Below are positions 17,096-26,547 of a stretch of DNA of 64,000 nucleotides, piece by piece; position 1 is the stretch's first letter; each line of letters starts with the position of its first letter. The position numbers were made by a program, and so were the translations under genes. The notes under the pieces were generated by a model. It saw only the letters and a list, made by a program, of their open reading frames with translations. It made no database searches and had not been told where the DNA came from. The stretch is from Bombella saccharophila (GTDB lineage Bacteria; Pseudomonadota; Alphaproteobacteria; Acetobacterales; Acetobacteraceae): the NCBI RefSeq assembly GCF_026385475.1, contig NZ_JANIDW010000002.1:124001-188000 (forward strand), read 5' to 3'.

Positions 17096-18385
17096 ATGGC
17101 ACGCACTACATATCACCCCGAAACATTAGCCCTGCATGCTGGTTGGCGGGCTGACCCGGTGACGGGGTCTGTCGTGCCGCCTATCCATCAGACGACCTCT
17201 TATCAATTTGAGAGCAGCCAACAAGCGGCGGACCGGTTTGCGCTGAAGGATGTGGGGATGATTTATTCCCGCCTGACAAACCCAACAGTTGATGTGTTTG
17301 AAAAACGCATGGCCGCGTTAGAGGGGGCGGCAGCGGCTGTAGCGGTGGCGTCTGGTCAGGCGGCATCGGCTGTAGCGGTGCAAAATCTCGCGGAGGCTGG
17401 GGATAATATTGTCAGCGGGACAGACTTATATGGGGGGACGTGGAATCTCTTTGCCCATACCCTCAAGATGATGGGTATAGAGGTGCGTTTTGTGGACCCA
17501 TCTGACCCGGCAGCCTTTGAAGCGGCAAGTGATGAGCGGACGCGGGCATGGTATGTAGAAACTTTGCCGAACCCTAAATTGATTGTCGCTCCCATGGCAG
17601 CGATTGCCAAAGCGGGGCGCGCCTTGGGGATCCCTCTGATTGTTGATAATACGGCCGCCCCGTTATTGGCACGTCCCTTAGCGCATGGTGCGGCGATTGT
17701 GGTGTATTCGGCGACCAAATATATTGGCGGGCATGGGACCTCTATTGGTGGGTTAGTGATTGATGGTGGGCAGTTTGAATGGGGGCAGCGTCACCCGCTG
17801 CTCACACAGCCAGACCCAAGCTATCATGGGGCGGTTTGGACGGAGGCTGCTCGTCCTTTAGGGCCAGTTGCATATGCGCTGCGGGCAAGAGCGGTATTGC
17901 TGCGCGATGGTGGGGCGGCTCTTTCGCCCTTTAATGCCTTCCAGCTTTTGCAAGGGGTGGAGACCTTACCACTGCGGATGCCGCGCCATTGCGAGAATGC
18001 GCTAAAAGTGGCGCAGTTTTTGCAGGGGCGTCCTGACGTGCAGCGCGTTATCTATCCCGCCTTGCAGGAGGGTGAGGTACGGCAGCGTGCGGAAGCTGTT
18101 TTGCAGGGGGGCTTTGGCGGGCTTGTCGGCTTTGAGCTTTCTGGCGGGCGTGAGGCAGGCCAGCGTTTTATTGATGCGTTGGAGCTGTTTTATCATGTCG
18201 CCAATATTGGTGATGCGCGGAGCCTTGCGATTCATCCTGCCTCTACAACCCATGCGCAGTTGAGCGAGGCGGAGCAAAAGGCGGCAGGGGTCTCCCCCGG
18301 CTATGTGCGGTTGTCGATTGGGTTGGAGCATCCAGAGGATATTTTGGCAGACTTAACGCAGGCTTTGGGACGTGCTGCCGGGTAA
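17096..18385 (+). CDS. metY: O-acetylhomoserine aminocarboxypropyltransferase (sulfhydrylase)
   Basis: 429 residues, PLP-dependent Cys/Met metabolism family. It makes homocysteine from O-acetylhomoserine and sulfide. ETLALHAGW and PPIHQTTSYQF open the protein; YSRLTNPTVDVFEKRMAALE binds phosphate and partner-subunit PLP; VDNTAAPLLARPL holds the Asp; YSATKYIGGHGTSIGG holds the Schiff-base lysine. HPASTTHAQLSE and VRLSIGLEHPEDILADL are C-terminal hallmarks. The length and extra internal segment fit MetY rather than MetZ/MetB. TGAGGAGG lies 5-6 bases before the ATG. The 276-base upstream gap contains no recognised SAM riboswitch. Confidence 0.92.
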   Translation: MARTTYHPETLALHAGWRADPVTGSVVPPIHQTTSYQFESSQQAADRFALKDVGMIYSRLTNPTVDVFEKRMAALEGAAAAVAVASGQAASAVAVQNLAEAGDNIVSGTDLYGGTWNLFAHTLKMMGIEVRFVDPSDPAAFEAASDERTRAWYVETLPNPKLIVAPMAAIAKAGRALGIPLIVDNTAAPLLARPLAHGAAIVVYSATKYIGGHGTSIGGLVIDGGQFEWGQRHPLLTQPDPSYHGAVWTEAARPLGPVAYALRARAVLLRDGGAALSPFNAFQLLQGVETLPLRMPRHCENALKVAQFLQGRPDVQRVIYPALQEGEVRQRAEAVLQGGFGGLVGFELSGGREAGQRFIDALELFYHVANIGDARSLAIHPASTTHAQLSEAEQKAAGVSPGYVRLSIGLEHPEDILADLTQALGRAAG

Positions 18386-18486
18386 GGGGGGATTTCTTGC
18401 TTTGTTCCTCTTGGCAAGCGAGGCTTTACAGCGCAGGGTATGTTAGGCTCATGTCATGAGCGCGATAAGAAGAAAGGAAGAATACT

Positions 18487-18954
18487 ATGTCCACACCGGC
18501 AAATCGTCTTGCAGCTTTAAATATTGAGCTCCCTGTTGCCGCTGCCCCTGTGGCGAATTACCTCCCCGTTGTGCGGACGGGTAATTTGCTGGTTGTCTCT
18601 GGGCAATTGCCGTTAGTGGATGGTAAATTGTTGATTACTGGTAAGCTGGGTGGTGAAGTCTCTAATCAAGCGGGTGTAGCGTGCGCGCGAGCATGTTTTA
18701 TCAATATCCTGGCTCAGCTTAATACGGCTTTGGGGGGTGACCTCTCCCGTGTGAGGCAGATTGTGCGTCTTGGTGGTTTTATGGCCTGCACGCCTGATTT
18801 TACCGATCATGCTGCTGTGATGAATGGGGCTTCTGACCTTGCTGCTGCGGTGTTTGTTGGGGAGGTTGGCCAACATGCCCGCTCGACCGTTGGTGTGCCG
18901 AGCTTACCGCTGAATGCCCCGGTAGAAGTTGAAGCGATGTTTGAAGTCGCTTAA
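18487..18954 (+). CDS. RidA/YjgF family protein (long form)
   Basis: 155 residues, one YjgF/YER057c/UK114 domain with an N-terminal extension. VRTGNLLVVSGQLPL, the long helix ending in NILAQLNTALGGDLSRVRQIVRLGG, and RSTVGVPSLPLNAPVEVEAMF (first 20) are family blocks. RidA proteins hydrolyse reactive enamine/imine intermediates of PLP enzymes, and the neighbour metY is a PLP enzyme. This longer subgroup carries the RSTVG arginine. GAAAGGAAG precedes the ATG. Substrate is unproven. Confidence 0.85.
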   Translation: MSTPANRLAALNIELPVAAAPVANYLPVVRTGNLLVVSGQLPLVDGKLLITGKLGGEVSNQAGVACARACFINILAQLNTALGGDLSRVRQIVRLGGFMACTPDFTDHAAVMNGASDLAAAVFVGEVGQHARSTVGVPSLPLNAPVEVEAMFEVA

Positions 18955-19025
18955 AGAGGGCTTCCTTTTGGTATGTGACCCTCCAGAATGATTTGTTGAA
19001 TTTTAGTGAAAGGATAACTGATTCG

Positions 19026-19274
19026 ATGAGTGATACATTACCTGATCGCCTCTCCATCTACCCTGATAGCCCTTATTATAATGAGGAGATATTGGGCCGC
19101 GGCATTGGTGTGCGCTTTAAAGGGGAAGAAAAGACCAATGTTGAGGAATATTGCGTAAGTGAGGGGTGGATTCGTGTCTCTGTAGGGCGGTCTTTAGACC
19201 GGCGGGGCCGGCCGATGACGTTAAAGCTGAATGGCCCTGTTGAAGTCTGGTTTAAAGGTGAGGCGGCGTCCTGA
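19026..19274 (+). CDS. DUF3297 family small protein
   Basis: 82 residues from the ATG at 19026 (AAAGGA about 11 bases upstream; a GTG lies further up at 18975). The whole length matches the DUF3297 pattern: DRLSIYPDSPYYNEE, RGIGVRFKGEEKTNVEEYC, SEGWIRVSVGR and TLKLNGPVEVWFK. Widespread in Proteobacteria, with no established function. It lies 29 bases before mntH and after the RidA gene; co-transcription is likely. Confidence 0.85.
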   Translation: MSDTLPDRLSIYPDSPYYNEEILGRGIGVRFKGEEKTNVEEYCVSEGWIRVSVGRSLDRRGRPMTLKLNGPVEVWFKGEAAS

Positions 19275-19303
19275 TTAGCCCCTCTAACGTAAAGGATTAA
19301 AGC

Positions 19304-20611
19304 GTGCCTAAGGCAGACTATATGCCTGTTGAGGATGCTGCACGTGGTGCTGTGGCTGTACCGGCGCGGGCAAGCTTCTGGCTGAGGCGGTTTTTAGCCT
19401 TTATTGGCCCCGGCTATATGGTTGCCGTGGGGTATATGGACCCCGGTAATTGGGCTACAGACCTACAAGGTGGGGCACGGTTTGGGTATCGCTTACTATC
19501 GGTCATTTTGCTGGCCAATATTATGGCGGTCCTGCTCCAAGCCCTTGCGGCACGGTTGGGGATTGTAACAGGGCGTGACCTTGCCCAAGCCTGCCGCGAC
19601 TGGTTACCACGTTGGGCAAACATCCCCCTGTGGCTGACTTGTGAAGTCGCCATCATTGCGTGTGATTTAGCCGAGGTTATCGGCACGGCTGTTGCGCTGA
19701 ACTTATTGTTTGGCCTTTCTATTATGGTCGGGACGTTAATTTCCGTTTTGGATGTTTTTCTCGTCTTATTGCTCATGCAACGTGGGATGCGCGCGCTGGA
19801 AGCTTTTGTGATAACCCTTTTGGGGATTATCGCTGTGTGCTTTGGCATACAGCTTGTGGCGGCATCCCCGTCTATTGGGGGGATTTTAAAAGGCTTTGTG
19901 CCATCGCCACATATTTTGACGAACCCCGATATGCTGTATGTGGCGATTGGGATTATTGGGGCTACAGTTATGCCTCATAATCTTTATCTCCATTCCTCCT
20001 TGGTAAAAAGCCGCTCCTACCCGCGTACGGAGGAAGGGCGGCGGGATGCGCTGCGCTGGGCGACATGGGATAGCACATTGGCTTTAACGCTGGCTTTGTT
20101 CATCAATGCTGCGATTTTAATTGTGGCTGCGGCGGCGTTCCATGGCACGAAATATCAAAATGTGGCTGAGATTAGCGATGCGTGGCGTCTGCTTTCGCCC
20201 GTGTTGGGCTTTGGGCTGGCCTCGACCTTATTTGCCGTAGCGTTGCTTGCTGCGGGCACAAACTCCACCGTTACGGGGACGTTAGCAGGGCAAATCGTGA
20301 TGGAAGGCTTTCTTCACTTACGGTTGCCTTATTGGCTGCGGCGACTCATCACCCGTGGCATAGCCGTGTTGCCCGTTATTGTTATTGTCGCTCTTTATGG
20401 GCAGGGGAAGGTGGGGGACTTGCTCGTATTGAGTCAGATCGTCCTTTCCATGCAGTTACCCTTTGCGATGATTCCGCTCGTTTGGTTTGTCTCAAGCCGG
20501 CGGAAGATGGGGGCGTTTCGTCTTGCGCCTTTATGGGCTGTTTTGGCGTGGCTTGTGGTGCTGGTGATTGTCGGGCTGAATGTAAAATTACTAAGCGATG
20601 CCCTGTTTTAG
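19304..20611 (+). CDS. mntH: Nramp family Mn2+/H+ symporter
   Basis: 435 residues, eleven predicted membrane segments. The helix-1 metal motif is [15 protein letters not shown] (DPGN) and the helix-6 motif is [19 protein letters not shown] (MPHN). Both are the metal-coordinating sequences of the NRAMP family, so proton-driven uptake of Mn2+ (and Fe2+) is expected. The start is GTG at 19304 with AAAGGA eight bases upstream; an ATG six codons in (19322) is less well placed. The 3' end overlaps the convergent flavin reductase stop. Confidence 0.94.
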   Translation: MPKADYMPVEDAARGAVAVPARASFWLRRFLAFIGPGYMVAVGYMDPGNWATDLQGGARFGYRLLSVILLANIMAVLLQALAARLGIVTGRDLAQACRDWLPRWANIPLWLTCEVAIIACDLAEVIGTAVALNLLFGLSIMVGTLISVLDVFLVLLLMQRGMRALEAFVITLLGIIAVCFGIQLVAASPSIGGILKGFVPSPHILTNPDMLYVAIGIIGATVMPHNLYLHSSLVKSRSYPRTEEGRRDALRWATWDSTLALTLALFINAAILIVAAAAFHGTKYQNVAEISDAWRLLSPVLGFGLASTLFAVALLAAGTNSTVTGTLAGQIVMEGFLHLRLPYWLRRLITRGIAVLPVIVIVALYGQGKVGDLLVLSQIVLSMQLPFAMIPLVWFVSSRRKMGAFRLAPLWAVLAWLVVLVIVGLNVKLLSDALF

Positions 20612-21093
20612 GCACGTGTCGGTAGGTGATGGAAGGCCCGGTCAAACCATGTTAGCCCGTGGCGTGTCCCATCATCTATTGTAATGGCATGCACTCGGCA
20701 GATGAGGACGTCATGCGTGCCGATGGCGTGCATATCCTCTATCGTACAATCAAGTGTGGCCAGTGCCCCGTCTAATAAGGGGGAGCCGAGCGGGCCGGGA
20801 TGCCATGGACCGTGAGCGAAACGTTCTGCCGCGGTGAGTTGGCTATTGGCAAAGGCGTAGGCAAGATCATCATGGCCTTTGCCGAGGATGCTAATCCCAA
20901 GGCGTTTATTGCTTAAAAAGGCCTCATGGGAATGATTGGCACGATTTAGGCAGATCAGCACAGTGGGGGGAGCATCTGTGACGCTGGTAATGGCAGAGAC
21001 TGTTAACCCCTGACGGCCTGCTGGCCCGTCCGTTGTCACTAAGACGACAGGGGAGCCAAGGCGGCTCATAGCGTTGCGAAAGACAGCCTGCAT
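20608..21093 (-). CDS. Flavin reductase domain protein (HpaC/RutF-like)
   Basis: 161 residues, one FMN-binding split-barrel domain. [38 protein letters not shown] (first 20) and [12 protein letters not shown] match NAD(P)H:flavin oxidoreductases that feed reduced FMN or FAD to two-component monooxygenases. HDVLICRV near the end is also family-typical. No partner oxygenase is nearby. Start ATG at 21093; the ribosome site is weak. Converges with mntH, sharing three bases. Confidence 0.85.
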   Translation of the reverse strand: MQAVFRNAMSRLGSPVVLVTTDGPAGRQGLTVSAITSVTDAPPTVLICLNRANHSHEAFLSNKRLGISILGKGHDDLAYAFANSQLTAAERFAHGPWHPGPLGSPLLDGALATLDCTIEDMHAIGTHDVLICRVHAITIDDGTRHGLTWFDRAFHHLPTRA

Positions 21094-21190
21094 GGGAAAG
21101 ACTTTCAGGGTAGATTAAATAGGACAAGGGCGGGGCGGATAATGGACTCATTGGGGTTACAATGTAAATGCTGGGGATAAAAAGGGCTTT

Positions 21191-21214
21191 ATCCCCGCAC
21201 ATTTAAGCGGGGAT
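21191..21214 (-). terminator. Likely terminator after the AlgE-family gene
   Basis: On the minus strand an eight-base perfect stem (ATCCCCGC/GCGGGGAT) with an eight-base loop is followed, after AAAGCCC, by TTTTT. It lies 12 bases after the stop of the gene at 21226-22956. Confidence 0.6.
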
Positions 21215-21225
21215 GAGGAAAGGAT

Positions 21226-22956
21226 TTAGTAAGTTAATGTTAGAGAAGATTGGTAATAGGTGGCATCATGTGCGCCAGCTTGGTGCATGGCGTGGGATGT
21301 AAGGAAGCGGACGACGTGATGATCCCATGTTAAATGTGGACCAAGGCGTAGGCTGGCAGCCATTTGTGGAGCAATGCCGACGAAAGAATCGCGGTTATAG
21401 GCACTATACATCCCAGAGATAAATTGCCGTTGGAAGATGTTACGCCCATAGATGGAGTATGTATCATCCCCTGTGCTGTAACGCCAATAAATAGGTAGTT
21501 TGAGCTGGAAGGTCAGATAGTTGGTGGGGGAGAAGCTCGCCTTTGGGGCAAAGTCGATCAAGTTTTGCCCGGTGAGGTAATTGGTGGGGTCCAGATAATT
21601 CGTGTTTACGCCGAAGGGTTCGATGTAGGTGTTCACACTGCCTGTTGTCCCGCGTGCGCCACCGCCGGAATAAGCATCGCCCTGCACACCGATGGTGGGA
21701 TGCCACATAACATGGCGGAAATGGTAATCTACTGTGCCATTCATGGACCACGCATTTACATGGCGGTTCATTTTATCATAATGGTTTGCGGCGTTATAAG
21801 ATTGATAGAACCGCCCCTGCTGATACGCTCCCCCAAAGGAGAAGCTGATAGGCCCGGCCTCCCCATGCCACCGCATGCCAAAATTATTGCGTTTGGTGTG
21901 GCCTAATGCGGAGGCATTATACATCACTGTTTGCTGGGCAGGCCCGCCGTTAAGCTCATAGCCATAATAGAAGATGTTGATGAAGGAATATCCTGCCTCC
22001 CCAAGGAAGTGGAAATCCGGCGGCGCATAGGTGATGTTGGCCCCATAAAGGCGGGTTTTATAATCAAGTGTGTCGTGGAAAAGGGAGTTCCCCCCACGGA
22101 AGCTATCTGTATGGTTGTTCTTTGTATTGATGAAATAAAAACCATCAAACCGGACGCGGTTCCAATGCTCGTAAATGCGGAACCCATCCCAGCTGAGTGG
22201 GACGTTCAGCACATCGCGATTGCCGATCATATAGTCAGGCGCATCAAGGAATTGCTGCCGCCCAAAGATGAAGCCGCCATGTCCTCCAACAGCATTGCCG
22301 CTAAGTTCTACAAACGCTTGTTGAAGGTCTAAGTTTTTACGGAAGGTGCCATCATAGCTATAGCCGCGCCACCCACCAGCATCGGCGTTAATAAGTTGGC
22401 CAAAGAAGCGTACATGCTGGCCAAAATGGAGGTCCGCACTCCAAAGATTACGGACCGCAAAGCGGCCAGAGTTAAAGGGGCGGGCTTTCATGGAGGTGGT
22501 AGGGTCAATCGCCGCACCAAAGACAGGCCGTCTATCGTACCAGTTATTCAGCCGCGTTTCCCCAGCAAGGCTAAGCCAGATGGAGCCGCTATCATTAAGC
22601 TTCATGTGCTTATAGCTATCAAAAGGGTCGCCACGGTCACAAAGGCCGGTTTTAGGCTGGCTGATGCTATCCATCCCCGCTGGGGTACCATATTGGGAGA
22701 CGGGGCCGAAGCCTGTCTCACTCCCATCCCCACGGGCCCAAATGCCATAAGGGTTGGGTTGGGGGGCTTCAGCCGGGCAGCCGCCCGGTGCTGTGTGCAT
22801 GATGCGGTCGAGAATGCTGCGTTTTGGCTGTGAAGAATCGGTATTAGCGGGAGTTGTGCTGCTTGGTTCAGCACGAGCAGGTGACAGTGTGGTGCCCAGG
22901 CCAGCTGTCAGGAGCGTGGTGTAAAGGACGATATGGGGAAAGGGTCTTTTGGGCAT
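21226..22956 (-). CDS. AlgE-family (alginate export) outer-membrane protein
   Basis: 576 residues from the ATG at 22956 (GAGGT nine bases upstream; the frame also runs back to a TTG at 22992). The signal peptide is PKRPFPHIVLYTTLLTAGLG followed by an ARA cleavage site. The rest is rich in alternating aromatic/polar strands. LAGETRLNNWYDRRPVFG, FVELSG, GFIFGRQQF and the C-terminal SLTLTY with its terminal aromatic are typical of an outer-membrane barrel of the alginate-export family. The first 70 mature residues are Pro/Ser-rich with two Cys. In acetic acid bacteria such proteins may be general porins; no alginate genes are present. Substrate unknown. Confidence 0.8.
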   Translation of the reverse strand: MPKRPFPHIVLYTTLLTAGLGTTLSPARAEPSSTTPANTDSSQPKRSILDRIMHTAPGGCPAEAPQPNPYGIWARGDGSETGFGPVSQYGTPAGMDSISQPKTGLCDRGDPFDSYKHMKLNDSGSIWLSLAGETRLNNWYDRRPVFGAAIDPTTSMKARPFNSGRFAVRNLWSADLHFGQHVRFFGQLINADAGGWRGYSYDGTFRKNLDLQQAFVELSGNAVGGHGGFIFGRQQFLDAPDYMIGNRDVLNVPLSWDGFRIYEHWNRVRFDGFYFINTKNNHTDSFRGGNSLFHDTLDYKTRLYGANITYAPPDFHFLGEAGYSFINIFYYGYELNGGPAQQTVMYNASALGHTKRNNFGMRWHGEAGPISFSFGGAYQQGRFYQSYNAANHYDKMNRHVNAWSMNGTVDYHFRHVMWHPTIGVQGDAYSGGGARGTTGSVNTYIEPFGVNTNYLDPTNYLTGQNLIDFAPKASFSPTNYLTFQLKLPIYWRYSTGDDTYSIYGRNIFQRQFISGMYSAYNRDSFVGIAPQMAASLRLGPHLTWDHHVVRFLTSHAMHQAGAHDATYYQSSLTLTY

Positions 22957-23142
22957 CGCTTGGGACCTCGTTATGATTTTTCGGTCCCACAAGATGATTA
23001 AAAAGATGTTAGAACATTGATCTAACGCAAAAGAGGTGCAAAGAGGCTCATTAAATAAACCTCTAACAGAGATATGGAGAATCGATTAATAAAAAGAGAT
23101 GTGGAAAATCCCTTATAATCAGCCGGTTTTTTTAAAAGACGT

Positions 23143-25734
23143 TCACTGTGCGGTCTCTTTTTTCCCCGGTAAGAGGGCGGGGATAAAGAAAAGTGAGCAG
23201 ATGAGCGTGCAGGTGAGGGAGAGGAGCAAAAGCCGGCCCATGCTGGCTGTACCTGGATGAATAGAGGCAGCCAAAGAGCCAAAGGCGGAACCAGTTGTCA
23301 GGGCAGAGAATAAAACCGCTCGTGCTGTGGGGGAGGAAAGGGGATTATGCAACCCTGCACGCCAGTTCATGACGAAATAGATGTTAAAGGACACTCCGAC
23401 CCCTAGCAAAAGGGGTAAGGCGATGATGTTCGCGTAATTGAGTTGCTCTGGCACTGTGATGACGAGAATCACCGTGAGGAGTGAGGAGAGGAGCAAGGGC
23501 AACAGCACGAGGAGGCTATCGAGCACGCGGCGCAATGTGATGAGTAAAATCAGCGCAATGGCGATAATGGCGCAGATAGCTGCGGTAATAAAGGCGTGTG
23601 TGATGGTCTGGGCACTGGCGATAATCTCCAAAGCTGGGCCGGAAATATCAGGGGTGACCGTCTCTAGCTCATTGACGAAGCGATGGAGCGTTTTAGTCTC
23701 GGACATCTGCCCTTTGGGGTGAATGACCAAACGATAGGCCCCGTTAGAGGCAATATAGTCGGCACGGATATGGGCCGGGATGCTCTGCATCGTAATGGAC
23801 GGTGGGGGGACTAGGAGCGTTTTAAGCTGGTTAAGCTCTGCGGGGAGGAAGTGGGTGAGGGCCTCATTGGTGGAGAGCAATGTGGCATCAGGGGCGGTAG
23901 AGAGGCGTAAAAGTGCATTATGTAAAGCAGCGAGGGCGGGGGTTAATTTACCGTCTAACCCATCAAAAGAATGAGCGGCTTTAAGGGCTGCTTGGCGGAG
24001 TTCCGCGGCGGAAGGGGGCGGGGCTGGGTGGTTAACATCTAAGGTAGGGAGGATGATGTCGCCTGCATCATGGATGAGCTGGATTTTAGCGTCTTGGTCA
24101 TCGGGGACGAGGGCCCCAAGCCAGAGGACATCATGTACGCTTTCGAGCTTGTTAAAGGCCGCCGCTTGGCGTGCAGCGGTAGCAGTGTCTGGGGTGAGGA
24201 CTTGGGCATTATACGGGGTTGTGAGGGGGTTTTCCTCCAGCAGATTAAGGGCCTTCATGCCCTCTGTGTCAGGCTTTTTGGTATGGAGGGGGTCGGCATC
24301 AAAGCTTAGGCGTGGGATGAGGCAAAGCCCGATAAGGCCGAGCACCCCAAAAATGCTCAGAACAGGGGTGCGATAACGCTGTAAAGCGCGGTCTATCGGC
24401 AGGAGAGATGTAAAGCCCGTGCTGCTCGCCCCCGGTTTGGCGTGGAAGGCCATCAGCAAAGCGGGTAGAAGGGTCAGGGTGCAGAAGAAGGCGATGATCA
24501 TCCCGCCCCCAGCAATAAGCCCTAATTGGGCAACCCCTACAAAATTCGTGGGTGTGAAAGCGAGGAAGCCCGCCGCTGTTGCTAGGGAGGCAACAAAGAT
24601 TTGCGGGCCACTTTCTTTGCCGGTGCGCTCTAAGGCTGCAAGGGGGGCGAGGGGTTGGTTCTGCTCATCCTTTTGGCAGCGGAAGCGCACACCAAATTGA
24701 ATGGCGAAATCGACCGCAATCCCAACGAATAAGATGGCAAAGGCGACCGAAATCATATTCAAGGTGCCGACAATTAAGGCTGCAAACCCTGTTGTGAGCA
24801 ACAAGCCAATGATGAGCGTCAGGAGGATGGGGATAGCAACGCGCAATGTCCGCACGGCAAGGATGAGCCAAAGCGCAACAAGGGCGAAAGAAATGATAAG
24901 GCCGATGACCATCCCTTGGGCAACAGTGGAGAACTCCTCATCACTGAGTTTCGCTTCCCCGGTGATGAGCGCATGGGTCCGCCCTGCTTTGACGCTGGGC
25001 AGTGTGTTTAAGGCCGCGCGCATGGTTTTTGTGGCGGCCTCTGAGGGCTCGAAGGAGGAGAAATCAGGTCGTGGATGGGTGACGACAAATTGGTAATGCC
25101 CGCCAAGGTCGCTCAAACCACCGGAGAGTAATTTCTCCCAAGAGAGGGGGGCGGCTTGGCCTGTCATGCCTTGCTCTAATGTATGGGTTAGGCCATCAAG
25201 AGCGGTATTGAAGCTAGCAGGGATGGGTTGGCCAGTTTTAAGGGCTGTTGCCATAAGGCCGAATGTGCCAAAGAGGCCGCGCGCAGAAGGGTCGGCAGCT
25301 AAGGTGCCGAGGAATGGTTGTGCGGCGATGATGGAATCGAGCAGGGGTTCTAGCTCTTTTGTATCGATAAAGAGGAAGGCATTACGGGTATAGAAAGGGT
25401 CAGCATCAGGTTGGCTGACTTTATCGAAATGCTCATGGTCTTGTGCGAGGATGGCGGCAAGATCGTGCGCTGCCTCGCGCCCTTCTTCAGGCGTAGCGGA
25501 GCTGATGATGGCGACGAGGGTGTTCTTCTCGCCGGGGAAAAGTTCTTCTAACTTATGGTTTTTTTGCTTCCAAGGGAGGGTATCGGCAAAGAGCTTATCG
25601 GTCTCGGTTGTGATGCCGAGATGGTTAAGGCTAAGCCATGCCGAGCCAGCACATAACAAGGTAAAAATGGTTAATACAAGGGCAACATGACGACCACAAA
25701 ACGCATTGAGACGGTTTGTCAGCGTGGAAAGCAT
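23143..25734 (-). CDS. hpnN: Hopanoid exporter HpnN (RND/MMPL superfamily)
   Basis: 863 residues from the ATG at 25734 (AGAGGA 11 bases upstream; an ATG at 25785 would add 17). It has two repeats, each a large periplasmic loop followed by six membrane helices. Key stretches are LGITTETDKLFADTLPWKQ, the helix-4 block AFAILFVGIAVDFAIQFGVR and, in the second half, NYANIIALPLLLGVGVSFNIYF. This matches the hopanoid-biosynthesis-associated RND family, which moves hopanoids to the outer membrane. The rest of the hpn cluster is not in the window. Confidence 0.85.
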   Translation of the reverse strand: MLSTLTNRLNAFCGRHVALVLTIFTLLCAGSAWLSLNHLGITTETDKLFADTLPWKQKNHKLEELFPGEKNTLVAIISSATPEEGREAAHDLAAILAQDHEHFDKVSQPDADPFYTRNAFLFIDTKELEPLLDSIIAAQPFLGTLAADPSARGLFGTFGLMATALKTGQPIPASFNTALDGLTHTLEQGMTGQAAPLSWEKLLSGGLSDLGGHYQFVVTHPRPDFSSFEPSEAATKTMRAALNTLPSVKAGRTHALITGEAKLSDEEFSTVAQGMVIGLIISFALVALWLILAVRTLRVAIPILLTLIIGLLLTTGFAALIVGTLNMISVAFAILFVGIAVDFAIQFGVRFRCQKDEQNQPLAPLAALERTGKESGPQIFVASLATAAGFLAFTPTNFVGVAQLGLIAGGGMIIAFFCTLTLLPALLMAFHAKPGASSTGFTSLLPIDRALQRYRTPVLSIFGVLGLIGLCLIPRLSFDADPLHTKKPDTEGMKALNLLEENPLTTPYNAQVLTPDTATAARQAAAFNKLESVHDVLWLGALVPDDQDAKIQLIHDAGDIILPTLDVNHPAPPPSAAELRQAALKAAHSFDGLDGKLTPALAALHNALLRLSTAPDATLLSTNEALTHFLPAELNQLKTLLVPPPSITMQSIPAHIRADYIASNGAYRLVIHPKGQMSETKTLHRFVNELETVTPDISGPALEIIASAQTITHAFITAAICAIIAIALILLITLRRVLDSLLVLLPLLLSSLLTVILVITVPEQLNYANIIALPLLLGVGVSFNIYFVMNWRAGLHNPLSSPTARAVLFSALTTGSAFGSLAASIHPGTASMGRLLLLSLTCTLICSLFFIPALLPGKKETAQ

Positions 25735-25947
25735 GGCAGTGTGATCCTCTTTTACCCTTGTGTAATAGGCTGGATATTGTCCCATTCTAGCCTTGTGGAT
25801 GAAGGCAGTAGTAGCGCGATAGGGCGGGATTTTCCATAGCGTGCTTTTGGCCTTTAAGAGGAAAAGGCCTTTCTCATGTGAGAGGGAAGCAAAAGCAGCC
25901 TATAGTGTGGCTTGGCGGGCACAACCTTTCTAGGGCAGAATGAGCGT

Positions 25948-26547
25948 ATGACTTGGACATTAGACGGCATAGCCGAGCATGAAACGATTATTCGCCATAG
26001 TGTGTTTCGCGCTATGGCCGCTCCTGTGGAGGATGAAGCCGGAGCGATGGCCTTTCTGGCCCAAGTGGCTGTGCCAGAGGCAACGCATAATTGCTGGGCG
26101 TTTCGTGTTGGGGGGCGGTACCGTGTTTATGATGATGGGGAACCCTCTGGCACGGCAGGGCGGCCTATTCTCTCTGCGATAGAAGGGCAGGATTTTGAGG
26201 GGGTTATGGTCGTTGTCACCCGCTGGTTTGGGGGGGTGAAGCTTGGGGCTGGGGGGCTGGTGCGGGCCTATGGCGGGGCAGCAGCAGCTTGTTTGCGCGA
26301 GGCAGCAAAGAGTGAGTGGGTCGAGCGGGTTCGGCTAGGCTTCCACTGTCCTTTCCCGATTTATGCGGAGGTAGAGGCCAAATTACCGGGATGGCGCGTG
26401 GAGGTGCGCGATTGTACTTTTGGTGCGGCAGGGGCCGTGATGGAGCTGGCTGTCCCCGTGCAAGCGCGTGAGGAGGTTGAGGCATGGCTGAGGGACCTCA
26501 CACGCGGGCAAGAGCCTATCCGTGTATTGGATGATGAGCCGGACTAA
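25948..26547 (+). CDS. YigZ/IMPACT family protein
   Basis: 199 residues from the ATG at 25948; the frame extends to a TTG at 25912. The N-terminal UPF0029/Impact domain has SVFRAMAAP, ATHNCWAFRVG, DDGEPSGTAGRPIL and VTRWFGGVKLGAGGLVRAYG, nearly the full family signature. A small C-terminal domain follows from about residue 130. IMPACT proteins are linked to translation control in eukaryotes, but the bacterial role is not settled. Four bases overlap the convergent aquaporin gene. Confidence 0.88.
   Translation: MTWTLDGIAEHETIIRHSVFRAMAAPVEDEAGAMAFLAQVAVPEATHNCWAFRVGGRYRVYDDGEPSGTAGRPILSAIEGQDFEGVMVVVTRWFGGVKLGAGGLVRAYGGAAAACLREAAKSEWVERVRLGFHCPFPIYAEVEAKLPGWRVEVRDCTFGAAGAVMELAVPVQAREEVEAWLRDLTRGQEPIRVLDDEPD

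Noticed and set aside
19414-19848. 144-codon minus-strand open frame inside mntH
   Set aside because: Antisense to the DPGN-containing membrane domain of mntH; composition typical of a shadow frame.
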